Positions 5,496 through 12,191 of a stretch of 12,191 nt of DNA are shown in pieces (positions within the stretch are counted from its first letter, which is position 1; every line of letters begins with the position of its first letter). The stretch is from NCBI GenBank assembly GCA_052034445.1, contig JBPOIN010000277.1:1-12191 (forward strand). Direction: 5' to 3'. Source of the DNA: Sterolibacterium sp052034445. GTDB lineage: Bacteria > Pseudomonadota > Gammaproteobacteria > Burkholderiales > Rhodocyclaceae. Made by a program: the position numbers and the translations under genes. The notes under the pieces were generated by a model, which did not search any database, was not told the DNA's origin, and worked only from the letters and a program-made list of their open reading frames with translations.

Positions 5496-8400
5496 GTGAA
5501 TGACAAGACTCTGAGAATGCGACTCAAGGCATCCGCCCTCGCTGTTGCGCTGGCGGCACTGCCGATCGGCGCTCACGCAGCCGGCTTCGGCAAGATCACG
5601 GTGCTTTCCGCGCTGGGTCAGCCTTTGCGCGCCGAAATCGACATCAGCGCGAATCGCGACGAACTGTCCTCGCTCTCGGCGCGCGTCGCCTCGACCGACG
5701 CCTTCCGCCAGGCCGGCGTCGATTTTGCGCCGGGTCTGGTCAATGTGCGCTTCAGCGTCGAAAAACGGCCCAACGGACAAGCCTATCTGCTCATGAAATC
5801 CGAGCAGCCATTCAACGACCCGTTCCTCGACCTGCTCGTCGAAATGCGCTGGGCCTCCGGCCGCATGATGCGTGAATACACCTTCCTGCTCGACCCCCCC
5901 GATCTCAACAAACCCGCGCAGCAGGTGCCGCAGGTCAATGTACCGGAAGCCAGGACAACCGTTACACAGGCAGCCACCGCGGCCACACTGCCCCCCGCGC
6001 AGGCCGAGCCCAAATCCGCAGCTACAGAAGAAAACAAAAAACGCGAAACCATGCGAGTGGTGCGCGGCGCCGATGGCGTCCAGCGTATCGTCAAGGCAGA
6101 AAAACCGACGCCCTCCGCTGCCCCCGAAGGTTCGACTCGCACAGTCAAACGCGGCGACACGCTACACCGGATTGCCACGGAAACCAGACCCGAGGGTGTC
6201 AATCTCGATCAGATGCTGATCGCCCTGTTCCGCACCAACAAGGACGCCTTCGACGGCAACATCCATCGCCTCAAGGCCGGCAAGATCCTGACGATTCCCG
6301 ATCAGGAAGCTGCTGCAGCGATCAGTCCCGCAGAGGCCGGCAAGGAAATTCACGCGCAATCGGCCGATTTCAATGCCTACCGCAGGAAGCTCGCCGCCGC
6401 CACGGCCGGCGCCGAAGCGCAGAAAGAAGAAGCACCGAAACAAGCCAGCAGCGGAAAAATCGCCCCGAAGGTCGATGACAAGGCCCCGGCCGTCGCTGCG
6501 GGCAAGGACAAGCTTGAAATTTCGAAGACCGAAGTCGCCAAGGGCGGTGTCGGCGCTACCGGCAAGGCTGCCGCAAAGGTCAGCGAAGAAGAGGCTCTGG
6601 CGCGCGAAAAAGCCCTCAAGGAAGCCCAAAGCCGCATCAGCGAGCTCGAAAAGAATTTGAGCGACCTCAAGAAACTTGGCGAACTCAAGAGCCAGAGCAT
6701 GGCCGACCTGCAGAAGCAGGCCCAGGCCGGCAAGCCCGCTGCTGTGGCGCCAACAGATCCGGTTGCCCCGTCGTCAGCCGCCAAACCGGCTGCGCCGACA
6801 CCCGCGGCAGCACCCGCTGCGCCTGCAACTCCGGCCGCAACGCCGGAGCCAGCTACCGCAGCAGCGCCGACGCCTGCCGCAACGCCTGAGGCCCCCGCCG
6901 CTGCCGGCACAGAAAGCGCACCCGCCGTAACGCCGCCAACTGCCACTCCGGCACCAGCCAAACCGGCAACGAAGAAAGCGGCGCCGCCGCCCCCTCCGCC
7001 GCCTCCCCCACCCAGCTTCGTCGACGACAACCCCGAACTGGTCTACGGCGGTGGCGGCGCGCTGGCCCTGCTGCTTGGTTATCTGGGTTTCTCGGCCTGG
7101 AGCCGCAAGCGCAAGCAAGCCGCTGAATCGGCATTCGACGCCAACGGTCCGATATCCGAATCCTCCGTTGCGGTGAATTCGGTATTCGGCAGCACCGGCG
7201 GCCAGGTTGTCGATACGGGTCACAGCGTCAGCGATGCCCACAACTCGCTGCAGACCGATTTCAGCCTGCCCGGCATGGACAAAGCCGATACGACCGATGG
7301 CGTCGACCCGATCAAGGAAGCCGACGTCTACATGGCCTACGGCCGCAACGCCCAGGCCGAGGAAATTCTGCTCGACGCGCTCAAAACCGATCCGCAGCGC
7401 CACGAGATTCATGCCAAGCTGCTGGAAATCTATGCCAGTCGCAAGAGCATCAAGCAATTCGAGAGCATCGCCAGCGACCTGCAGCAGCAGACCGGTGGCA
7501 GCGGTCCACATTGGGAGCAAGCTGCATTGCTGGGCCAGCAGCTGGACCCGGCGAACCCGCTATATGGCGGTCGCCCCGCAGCCGCACAGGCGCCGGCAGA
7601 ACCGGCCTTCAATCCTGAAGCGACCATCGTGGTGTTCCCCGATCAGCAGCCGGCAGCGGCCCCGGTGGCCATGGAACAAACCATGGTCATGGAAGCGGAA
7701 GCCCAGGAAGAGCTGCCCGAGTCGCTCGATTTCGAACTCGATCTCGACCTTGGCGGCAACAACACCCCGGCCGCCGACCAGGAAATCGCTGCCAGCGGCG
7801 AAGCTACCGAAGCGGCAAGCCCGACTGCAGCAACGGATCTGGACTTCGATCTCGGCGCCAGCGACGATGATGTGGCATCCAGTGCATCCACGACAACCGG
7901 CGACAGCAACGACATCGATTTCAATCTGGACAGCGGATTTGTCACTGCGCCCGCGAGTCCTGAGACGACCGCAGCGCCATCGGATAGCGACGAATCCGGC
8001 ATCATCGATTTCGATCTGGGCCTCGACAGCAGCGCTGAAACCAGCCCGGACGCCACGGCGAACGCCCTCGAACTGACGAACGAAATCGCCGCTGAAACCA
8101 GCGCCCAGCCAGCCGCCGGGCTCGATGTGGACTTCGATCTGGACCTGCCCGATCTGGGCCCTTCCGACGCCGAGGAAGCGGCGCCGGCAGCGCAGACCGA
8201 TCTCGCGCAGCCGTCCGCGCCAAGCGTTGACCTGTCATCGATCAGCCTGGATCTCGACGAACTGCCAAGTCTTGATGCCGCACCAGCCACCGAAGCCACG
8301 ACCTCCCCGGCTGCCGGCGCACTGGACGCCGATTCGCTCATGGATTTCGATCTCGATGCTCCGGCGCCTGCCGAAGCTTCACTGGACAGCGAACCGGCTG

Positions 8401-8570
8401 CGGCAGCACAGGAAGACAATCCGGAAGTCACCACCAAGCTCGAACTGGCGCAAGCCTACGAGGAGATGGGCGACAAGGAGGGTGCGCGCGAACTGCTGCA
8501 GGAAGTCCTCAATGAAGGCAGCGCCGCACAGCAGGAAATCGCCCGCGCCAAGCTCGAGCAAATCGGTTGA
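5496..8570 (+). CDS. fimV: FimV/HubP-type polar hub protein with LysM and TPR domains
   Basis: FimV proteins are inner-membrane peptidoglycan-binding hubs needed for type IV pilus assembly, twitching and, in some species, polar localisation. From the GTG the product has 1024 residues: signal peptide 1-28 (cut after AHA), the conserved FimV N-terminal domain 30-137 beginning GFGKITVLSALGQPLRAEID, a LysM domain about 213-268 (VKRGDTLHRIA... KAGKILTIP), a coiled coil about 362-410, a Pro/Ala linker 411-506 ending in a polyproline run, one membrane segment about 515-535 followed by RKRK, a TPR-like region about 604-690, an acidic segment about 740-960 with repeated DFDL motifs, and the FimV C-terminal TPR domain about 975-1024 (TKLELAQAYEEMGDKEGARE). 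The periplasmic N-half/cytoplasmic C-half topology follows from the family. Position after asd and before truA is the conserved one. Confidence 0.95.
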   Translation: MNDKTLRMRLKASALAVALAALPIGAHAAGFGKITVLSALGQPLRAEIDISANRDELSSLSARVASTDAFRQAGVDFAPGLVNVRFSVEKRPNGQAYLLMKSEQPFNDPFLDLLVEMRWASGRMMREYTFLLDPPDLNKPAQQVPQVNVPEARTTVTQAATAATLPPAQAEPKSAATEENKKRETMRVVRGADGVQRIVKAEKPTPSAAPEGSTRTVKRGDTLHRIATETRPEGVNLDQMLIALFRTNKDAFDGNIHRLKAGKILTIPDQEAAAAISPAEAGKEIHAQSADFNAYRRKLAAATAGAEAQKEEAPKQASSGKIAPKVDDKAPAVAAGKDKLEISKTEVAKGGVGATGKAAAKVSEEEALAREKALKEAQSRISELEKNLSDLKKLGELKSQSMADLQKQAQAGKPAAVAPTDPVAPSSAAKPAAPTPAAAPAAPATPAATPEPATAAAPTPAATPEAPAAAGTESAPAVTPPTATPAPAKPATKKAAPPPPPPPPPPSFVDDNPELVYGGGGALALLLGYLGFSAWSRKRKQAAESAFDANGPISESSVAVNSVFGSTGGQVVDTGHSVSDAHNSLQTDFSLPGMDKADTTDGVDPIKEADVYMAYGRNAQAEEILLDALKTDPQRHEIHAKLLEIYASRKSIKQFESIASDLQQQTGGSGPHWEQAALLGQQLDPANPLYGGRPAAAQAPAEPAFNPEATIVVFPDQQPAAAPVAMEQTMVMEAEAQEELPESLDFELDLDLGGNNTPAADQEIAASGEATEAASPTAATDLDFDLGASDDDVASSASTTTGDSNDIDFNLDSGFVTAPASPETTAAPSDSDESGIIDFDLGLDSSAETSPDATANALELTNEIAAETSAQPAAGLDVDFDLDLPDLGPSDAEEAAPAAQTDLAQPSAPSVDLSSISLDLDELPSLDAAPATEATTSPAAGALDADSLMDFDLDAPAPAEASLDSEPAAAAQEDNPEVTTKLELAQAYEEMGDKEGARELLQEVLNEGSAAQQEIARAKLEQIG
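7719..8360 (+). repeat. Degenerate acidic DFDL repeats in the FimV cytoplasmic region
   Basis: About seven copies of a short acidic-aliphatic motif occur at irregular spacing within fimV: LDFELDLDLGG (from residue 744), DLDFDLGASDDD (781), NDIDFNLDSGF (805), IIDFDLGLDSS (836), LDVDFDLDLPDLG (876), VDLSSISLDLDELPSLD (911) and LMDFDLDAPAP (948). They are separated by Ala/Thr/Ser/Pro-rich linkers. Acidic low-complexity segments are typical of FimV/HubP proteins; the periodic motif suggests multivalent binding sites, which is inference. Confidence 0.7.
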
Positions 8571-8577
8571 GAACCGC

Positions 8578-8601
8578 GCCGGACGCCATCCGGCGTCCGG
8601 C
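8578..8601 (+). terminator. Perfect 10-bp GC hairpin after fimV
   Basis: GCCGGACGCC (8578-8587) and GGCGTCCGGC (8592-8601) pair perfectly around a four-base ATCC loop, 7 bases after the fimV stop. The stem is very strong, but the following sequence is TCCCCGTATCTG, lacking a T tract. It may be a transcript 3'-end barrier or a partial terminator separating fimV from the downstream genes. It also lies just upstream of the next start codon. Confidence 0.5.
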
Positions 8602-8623
8602 TCCCCGTATCTGAAGCCCTGAA

Positions 8624-9286
8624 GTGTCCGGTCGCCCATTGCCTGCATTGACCGCGACCTGGCATCCCGCGAGCCTGCTGCTGTTCTGGTTTGCGCTCGT
8701 CCTCGGGCTGCAATGGCTGCCGCTGGATGCGCTGTTCGGTCTTGCCGGGCTGATCCTGCCCGCCGCGCTGATGTACTGCCGCAAACGCCTGCGGCTCTTG
8801 TTGCGCCGCGCGCGCTGGTTGCTGCTGTCGATTGCGCTGCTGTTCTGCTTTGCCACCCCCGGACTCGCACTGCCCGCGCCCGCCGGATCGTTGGGACTGA
8901 CCCACGAAGGCCTCGCCATGGCCGCCACGCATGCCTTGCGCCTGACACTGCTGCTGGCGCTGCTGGCCATGTTGCAGCAGCGCCTGACCATTCCGGCCCT
9001 GATTGCCGGCCTGTACCACCTGCTCGCACCGCTGGGCAACAGTGCTCTGCGCAGCCGCTTTGCCCTGCGCCTGCTGCTGGTGCTCGAATATCACGAACAG
9101 GGTGTCGACCGCCTCGACTGGCGCACGCTCTTGCTGCAAACAGACCCGGGCGCAGAATCGGACATCGACCCGCTGGCGGCCTATCCGAAGTTAGAATTGG
9201 CGGTTGCACCGCTAAGCCGGAGCGACCGACTGCTGATGTTTCTGGCCCTGACCGGCCTTGCAGCGCTATGGCTGCAGCACGGTTAA
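8624..9286 (+). CDS. Small integral membrane protein, weakly EcfT/CbiQ-like
   Basis: The 220-residue product has probable membrane segments at about 17-32, 34-51, 65-83, 100-117 and 204-218. The stretch 103-138 (HALRLTLLLALLAML, then RLTIPALIAGLYHLLAPLG) resembles the coupling-helix part of energy-coupling-factor transporter T components (EcfT/CbiQ), in which an R/T-rich turn is followed by P-x2-L and LL-x-P-L. The C-terminal Ala-Arg-Gly coupling motifs that dock the ATPases are not evident, and no ECF ATPase or substrate-binding S component is in the window, so transport function is uncertain. The GTG at 8624 is the first usable start after an in-frame stop at 8612; GAAG (8613-8616) is a weak ribosome site. 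It lies between fimV and truA, 40 bases before the truA ATG. Coding is well supported by the hydrophobic pattern and frame; the family is tentative. Confidence 0.7.
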   Translation: MSGRPLPALTATWHPASLLLFWFALVLGLQWLPLDALFGLAGLILPAALMYCRKRLRLLLRRARWLLLSIALLFCFATPGLALPAPAGSLGLTHEGLAMAATHALRLTLLLALLAMLQQRLTIPALIAGLYHLLAPLGNSALRSRFALRLLLVLEYHEQGVDRLDWRTLLLQTDPGAESDIDPLAAYPKLELAVAPLSRSDRLLMFLALTGLAALWLQHG

Positions 9287-9326
9287 CAGAACAGTCGCGG
9301 CCCTGACAATCCAAACGGAATCCCCA

Positions 9327-10118
9327 ATGGCAAGAATCGCGCTGGGCATTGAATACGATGGCGCCACCTTTCATGGCTGGCAAGCGCAACCGCACGGCAA
9401 CACCGTACAGGATGCGCTCGAACGCGCACTGGCCGCCGTGGCTGAAACGCCGGTGCGCGTCACCTGCGCCGGGCGCACCGACGCCGGCGTGCATGCGCTG
9501 TGTCAGGTAGCCCATTTCGACTGCGCCGCGCCGCGCAAGGAGAACGCCTGGGTACGCGGCACGAACGCCTTTCTGCCGCCGCAGATTGCCGTGCGCTGGG
9601 CGCGCAGCGTCGATGACGACTTTCACGCCCGCTTTGCGGCGCAGTCGCGCAGCTACCGCTATCTGCTACATAACCATGTCGTGCGCCCGGCGCTGTACCA
9701 CGGCCGCGTCGGCTGGTGCCATCGGCCGCTTGATGCCGATGCAATGCAGGAGGCGGCGCGCCATCTGCTCGGCGAGCACGACTTTTCGGCCTTCCGCGCC
9801 GCCGAATGCCAGGCCAGATCGCCCGTCAAGATCATGCATCATGCCAAAGTCGTGCGTCAGGGCGAAATGATCGTCTTCGATTTCTGCGCCAGCGCCTTCG
9901 TTCAGCACATGGTGCGCAACATGGTGGGCGCGCTGGTGCACATCGGCAAGGGCAACCAGCCGCCCGCAGCGCTCGCCGAACTGCTCGCCAGCCGCGACCG
10001 CACCCGCGTCGCACCGACGTTTTCACCGGCCGGGCTGTATTTCGCCGGCGTTGAATACGATCCGCGCTGGAATCTGCCCGTCAGCGGCCGCATCGTCGCG
10101 CCAGCCATCACACTCTAA
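9327..10118 (+). CDS. truA: tRNA pseudouridine(38-40) synthase
   Basis: TruA isomerises uridines 38, 39 and 40 in the anticodon arm of many tRNAs. The 263-residue length is close to the E. coli enzyme. The catalytic aspartate is D52 in CAGRTDAGVHALCQ, preceded by the family start RIALGIEYDGATFHGWQ (residues 3-19). The conserved tyrosine region SRSYRYLLHN (107-116) and the RNA-binding segment FVQHMVRNMVGALVHIGKG are also present. ATG 9327 is chosen because the family begins right there and GGAA (9317-9320) lies 6 bases upstream. An in-frame TTG at 9258 would overlap the upstream gene and add residues absent from relatives. It precedes trpF by 24 bases of C-rich sequence (10119-10142). Confidence 0.97.
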   Translation: MARIALGIEYDGATFHGWQAQPHGNTVQDALERALAAVAETPVRVTCAGRTDAGVHALCQVAHFDCAAPRKENAWVRGTNAFLPPQIAVRWARSVDDDFHARFAAQSRSYRYLLHNHVVRPALYHGRVGWCHRPLDADAMQEAARHLLGEHDFSAFRAAECQARSPVKIMHHAKVVRQGEMIVFDFCASAFVQHMVRNMVGALVHIGKGNQPPAALAELLASRDRTRVAPTFSPAGLYFAGVEYDPRWNLPVSGRIVAPAITL

Positions 10119-10142
10119 CCCCCCACCCCCAGCGAACCCGCC

Positions 10143-10787
10143 ATGACTACCCTGCCCCATCGCACGCGCATCAAGATTTGCGGCATCACGCGTGAACAGG
10201 ACTTGCGCAGCGCCGTCGAACTCGGCGCCGATGCGCTTGGTTTCGTGTTCTATCCGCCGAGCCCGCGCTTCCTGAGCGACGCGCGGGCGGCCGAGCTCGC
10301 ACGCGCCATGCCGCCCTTCGTCACGCTGACCGGCCTGTTCGTGAATGCCGATCCCGCCATGGTGCGCGCCACACTCGCCGCCGTGCCGCTGCAACTGCTG
10401 CAATTCCACGGCGAAGAGGATGCCGCCTACTGCCGGCAGTTCGGCCGACCGTATATCAAGGCCGCGCGCGTTCGCCCCGGCCTCGATTTGCTAGAATACG
10501 CGGCTGCCTTCCCGGATGCGCGCGGCCTGTTGCTCGACGCCTTCGTCGAGGGCTATGGCGGCGCCGGGCAAACCTTCGACTGGAATCTGATTCCGAGCGG
10601 CCTGCCCCTGCCACTGCTGCTCTCGGGCGGACTGGATGCAGCAAACGTCGCCCCAGCGATCCGCCGTCTGCGCCCCTGGGCCGTGGATGTCAGCAGCGGC
10701 GTCGAAAGCAGCAAGGGAATCAAGGATGCAGCGAAAATCGCGGCGTTCATCACTGGAGTACGGAATGCAGAAGTCGCAGAAGCCTGA
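10143..10787 (+). CDS. trpF: Phosphoribosylanthranilate isomerase
   Basis: TrpF performs the Amadori rearrangement of phosphoribosylanthranilate in tryptophan synthesis, as a (beta/alpha)8 barrel. It is a 214-residue stand-alone enzyme, not fused to TrpC. Catalytic residues are visible: C13 in IKICGITREQD as general base and D132 in LLLDAFVEGYGGAGQTFDW as general acid. The phosphate-binding motifs LLLSGGLDAANV (158-169) and VDVSSGVESSKGIKD (181-195) are intact. The short leader is C-rich and has no clear Shine-Dalgarno sequence, so translation may depend on truA. Its 3' end overlaps trpB by 23 bases. Confidence 0.97.
   Translation: MTTLPHRTRIKICGITREQDLRSAVELGADALGFVFYPPSPRFLSDARAAELARAMPPFVTLTGLFVNADPAMVRATLAAVPLQLLQFHGEEDAAYCRQFGRPYIKAARVRPGLDLLEYAAAFPDARGLLLDAFVEGYGGAGQTFDWNLIPSGLPLPLLLSGGLDAANVAPAIRRLRPWAVDVSSGVESSKGIKDAAKIAAFITGVRNAEVAEA
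10755..10758 (+). promoter_or_regulatory. Shine-Dalgarno deciding the trpB start inside trpF
   Basis: GGAG at 10755-10758 is 6 bases upstream of ATG 10765. The in-frame ORF extends up to 10636, but the upstream residues are Arg/Ser-rich, do not resemble TrpB, and lie on top of trpF coding sequence. Confidence 0.75.
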
Positions 10788-12081
10788 AGCCGCAGCCACC
10801 CCCTACAACCTGCCCGATGCACATGGGCATTTCGGCCGTTATGGCGGCATCTTCGTCGCCGAGACGCTCATGCCGGCGCTCGACGAGTTGCGCACCGCCT
10901 ACGCAGCGGCGCAGCAGGACCCGGCCTTCCGCGCCGAATTCGAATACGAACTCAAGCATTTTGTCGGCCGCCCCTCGCCGATCTATCACGCCAAACGCTG
11001 GTCGGAACAGCTCGGCGGCGCGCAGATCTACCTCAAGCGCGAGGATCTGAACCACACCGGCGCCCACAAGGTCAATAACTGCATCGGCCAGGCCCTGCTG
11101 GCGCGACGCATGGGCAAGCCGCGCGTGATCGCCGAAACCGGCGCTGGCCAGCACGGCGTCGCCACGGCCACGGTCGCCGCGCGTTATGGCATGGAGTGCG
11201 TGGTGTATATGGGCAGCGAGGACGTCAAACGGCAGGCCGCCAACGTGTATCGCATGAAACTGCTGGGCGCCACCGTGGTGCCCGTCGAGAGCGGCTCGAA
11301 AACACTCAAGGACGCGCTCAACGAAGCCATGCGTGACTGGGTCACCAACATCGGCAACACCTTCTACATCATCGGCACCGTCGCCGGCCCGCACCCGTAT
11401 CCCATGCTGGTGCGCGATTTCCAGACCGTGATCGGCGAGGAATGCAAGCTCCAGATGCCCGAAATGACGGGCCGTCAGCCGGACCAGGTGATTGCCTGCG
11501 TGGGTGGCGGTTCGAATGCCATGGGAATCTTCCATCCCTACATCGATGTCCCCGGCGTGCGCCTGATCGGCGTCGAGGCGGCCGGCCACGGCCTGGCATC
11601 CGGTCAGCATGCGGCGCCGCTGACGGCCAACAGCGCCGTCGGCGTGCTGCACGGCAACCGTACCTATCTGATGCAGGACGAAAACGGCCAGATCATCGAA
11701 ACCCACTCGGTGTCTGCCGGCCTCGACTACCCTGGCGTTGGCCCGGAGCATGCCTACCTGAAGGACATCGGTCGCGCCGAGTACGTGGGCATCACCGACC
11801 GGGAAGCGTTGGACGCCTTCCATCGCCTGTGCCGTACCGAGGGCATCATCCCCGCGCTGGAATCCAGCCATGCCGTGGCCCACGCCATGAAGCTGGCGCC
11901 GACGATGCGTCCGGACCAGCACATCCTGGTCAACCTCTCGGGTCGGGGCGACAAGGACATCGGCACGGTGGCCGACCTCTCCAAGGCGGACTTCTATTGC
12001 CGGCCGTCCTGCCGCGGGCAGTCGGTGAAGGGCTCCGACACCGTCGTTGTCAATGTCCCTGCGAAGGGAGGTGCGCAATGA
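10765..12081 (+). CDS. trpB: Tryptophan synthase beta chain, with C-terminal extension
   Basis: TrpB condenses indole, channelled from TrpA, with serine using PLP. The product has 438 residues against 397 in E. coli. The N-terminal family pattern GHFGRYGGIFVAETLMPAL (21-39) is present. PLP lysine is K102 in HTGAHKVNN and the catalytic glutamate is E124 in AETGAGQHG, both offset 15 from E. coli. The PLP phosphate loop GGGSNAMG and the terminal NLSGRGDKD are intact. After GRGDKD the protein continues for 40 residues (E. coli has about 13), including TVADLSKADFYCRPSCRGQS, so some 26 residues are extra and contain a Cys-x3-Cys pair. About 15 extra residues are also present at the N-terminus. The extension stays in frame to the ATGA overlap with trpA, arguing against a frameshift artefact. 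It is the PLP-dependent TrpB1-type protein that partners TrpA. Confidence 0.97.
   Translation: MQKSQKPEAAATPYNLPDAHGHFGRYGGIFVAETLMPALDELRTAYAAAQQDPAFRAEFEYELKHFVGRPSPIYHAKRWSEQLGGAQIYLKREDLNHTGAHKVNNCIGQALLARRMGKPRVIAETGAGQHGVATATVAARYGMECVVYMGSEDVKRQAANVYRMKLLGATVVPVESGSKTLKDALNEAMRDWVTNIGNTFYIIGTVAGPHPYPMLVRDFQTVIGEECKLQMPEMTGRQPDQVIACVGGGSNAMGIFHPYIDVPGVRLIGVEAAGHGLASGQHAAPLTANSAVGVLHGNRTYLMQDENGQIIETHSVSAGLDYPGVGPEHAYLKDIGRAEYVGITDREALDAFHRLCRTEGIIPALESSHAVAHAMKLAPTMRPDQHILVNLSGRGDKDIGTVADLSKADFYCRPSCRGQSVKGSDTVVVNVPAKGGAQ
12064..12071 (+). promoter_or_regulatory. Shine-Dalgarno for trpA
   Basis: AAGGGAGG at 12064-12071, 6 bases before the trpA ATG, is among the strongest ribosome sites in the window. 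It lies within the last trpB codons, so trpA can initiate independently as well as by coupling. Confidence 0.75.
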
Positions 12082-12191
12082 GCCGCATCCAGGCCACCTT
12101 CGCCCGCCTGGCCGAGCAGGGCCGCAAGGCGCTCATTCCCTATGTCACCGCTGGCGACCCTTACCCGGACTGCACGGTCGAGCTCATGCTG
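12078..12191 (+). CDS. trpA: Tryptophan synthase alpha chain, N-terminal part
   Basis: Only the first 38 codons are in the window; the gene runs off the end. MSRIQATFARL followed by GRKALIPYVTAGDP is the characteristic TrpA start, including the PYVTAGDP strand of the (beta/alpha)8 barrel. TrpA cleaves indole-3-glycerol phosphate to indole and glyceraldehyde-3-phosphate and passes indole to TrpB. The catalytic Glu near residue 49 lies beyond the window. The start overlaps the trpB stop (ATGA), the usual arrangement for subunits made in equal amounts. Confidence 0.96.
   Translation, partial: MSRIQATFARLAEQGRKALIPYVTAGDPYPDCTVELML

Noticed and set aside
6377..7030. 217-residue Gly/Ala-rich open frame on the minus strand opposite fimV
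   Set aside because: The Gly/Ala/Ser repeats are the antisense reading of the FimV Pro/Ala linker.
9258..9326. Upstream TTG start for truA
   Set aside because: It would overlap the preceding membrane-protein gene and add residues not seen before the conserved ARIALGIEYDG start.
10750..12078. 442-residue open frame on the minus strand opposite trpB
   Set aside because: Antisense shadow of a highly conserved TrpB; no plausible start signal or domain.
1..12191. Search by eye for tRNA, rRNA, CRISPR, insertion-sequence ends and defence genes
   Set aside because: No repeat-spacer array, cloverleaf, transposase or terminal inverted repeats with target duplications were seen; the genes are core metabolism in conserved order.

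Overview
The window is a stretch of GC-rich bacterial chromosome that reads like a betaproteobacterial core-genome locus. The gene order leuC – small entericidin-type lipoprotein – leuD – leuB – asd – fimV – (small membrane protein) – truA – trpF – trpB – trpA, all on the + strand, is a synteny familiar from Betaproteobacteria; a similar order without trpB/trpA here is familiar from Pseudomonas. Codon third positions are mostly G/C throughout, and no segment stands out as recently transferred. A Rhodocyclales- or Nitrosomonadales-like source fits, but nothing in the sequence fixes the genus.

Layout. Bases 1-612 hold the 3' end of a PhoX-type (DUF839) alkaline phosphatase gene. It is followed by a 214-base gap with an interrupted inverted repeat and, close to leuC, an extended -10 promoter candidate. 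From 827 to 4148 lie the isopropylmalate isomerase large subunit (leuC), a 41-residue lipoprotein too short for routine ORF calling, the small subunit (leuD, overlapping the lipoprotein stop by one base) and isopropylmalate dehydrogenase (leuB). Aspartate-semialdehyde dehydrogenase (asd) follows at 4199-5311. The asd-fimV gap (5312-5495) carries two inverted repeats; the second sits over a good promoter candidate directly upstream of fimV. fimV (5496-8570) encodes a 1024-residue inner-membrane hub protein with LysM, coiled-coil, proline-rich, transmembrane, TPR and acidic-repeat segments. It ends with a perfect 10-bp GC hairpin. Then come a 220-residue hydrophobic protein with weak EcfT/CbiQ resemblance, truA, trpF, trpB (overlapping trpF by 23 bases) and the first 38 codons of trpA (ATGA overlap with trpB).

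How the genes fit together. leuC/leuD/leuB catalyse the second and third steps of leucine synthesis, Asd makes the aspartate-semialdehyde branch point (lysine, diaminopimelate, threonine, methionine), and trpF/trpB/trpA perform late tryptophan synthesis. TruA modifies tRNA anticodon arms and FimV organises pole and type IV pilus functions; their place among amino-acid genes is conserved synteny rather than an obvious shared pathway.

I found no mobile element, CRISPR array, tRNA/rRNA gene or defence-like cassette, and no convincing undescribed system. The items most worth a second look are the hairpin/operator-like sequence over the fimV promoter, the TrpB C-terminal extension with a Cys-x3-Cys pair, the orphan EcfT-like protein, the acidic repeats of FimV, and the lipoprotein embedded in the leu genes.
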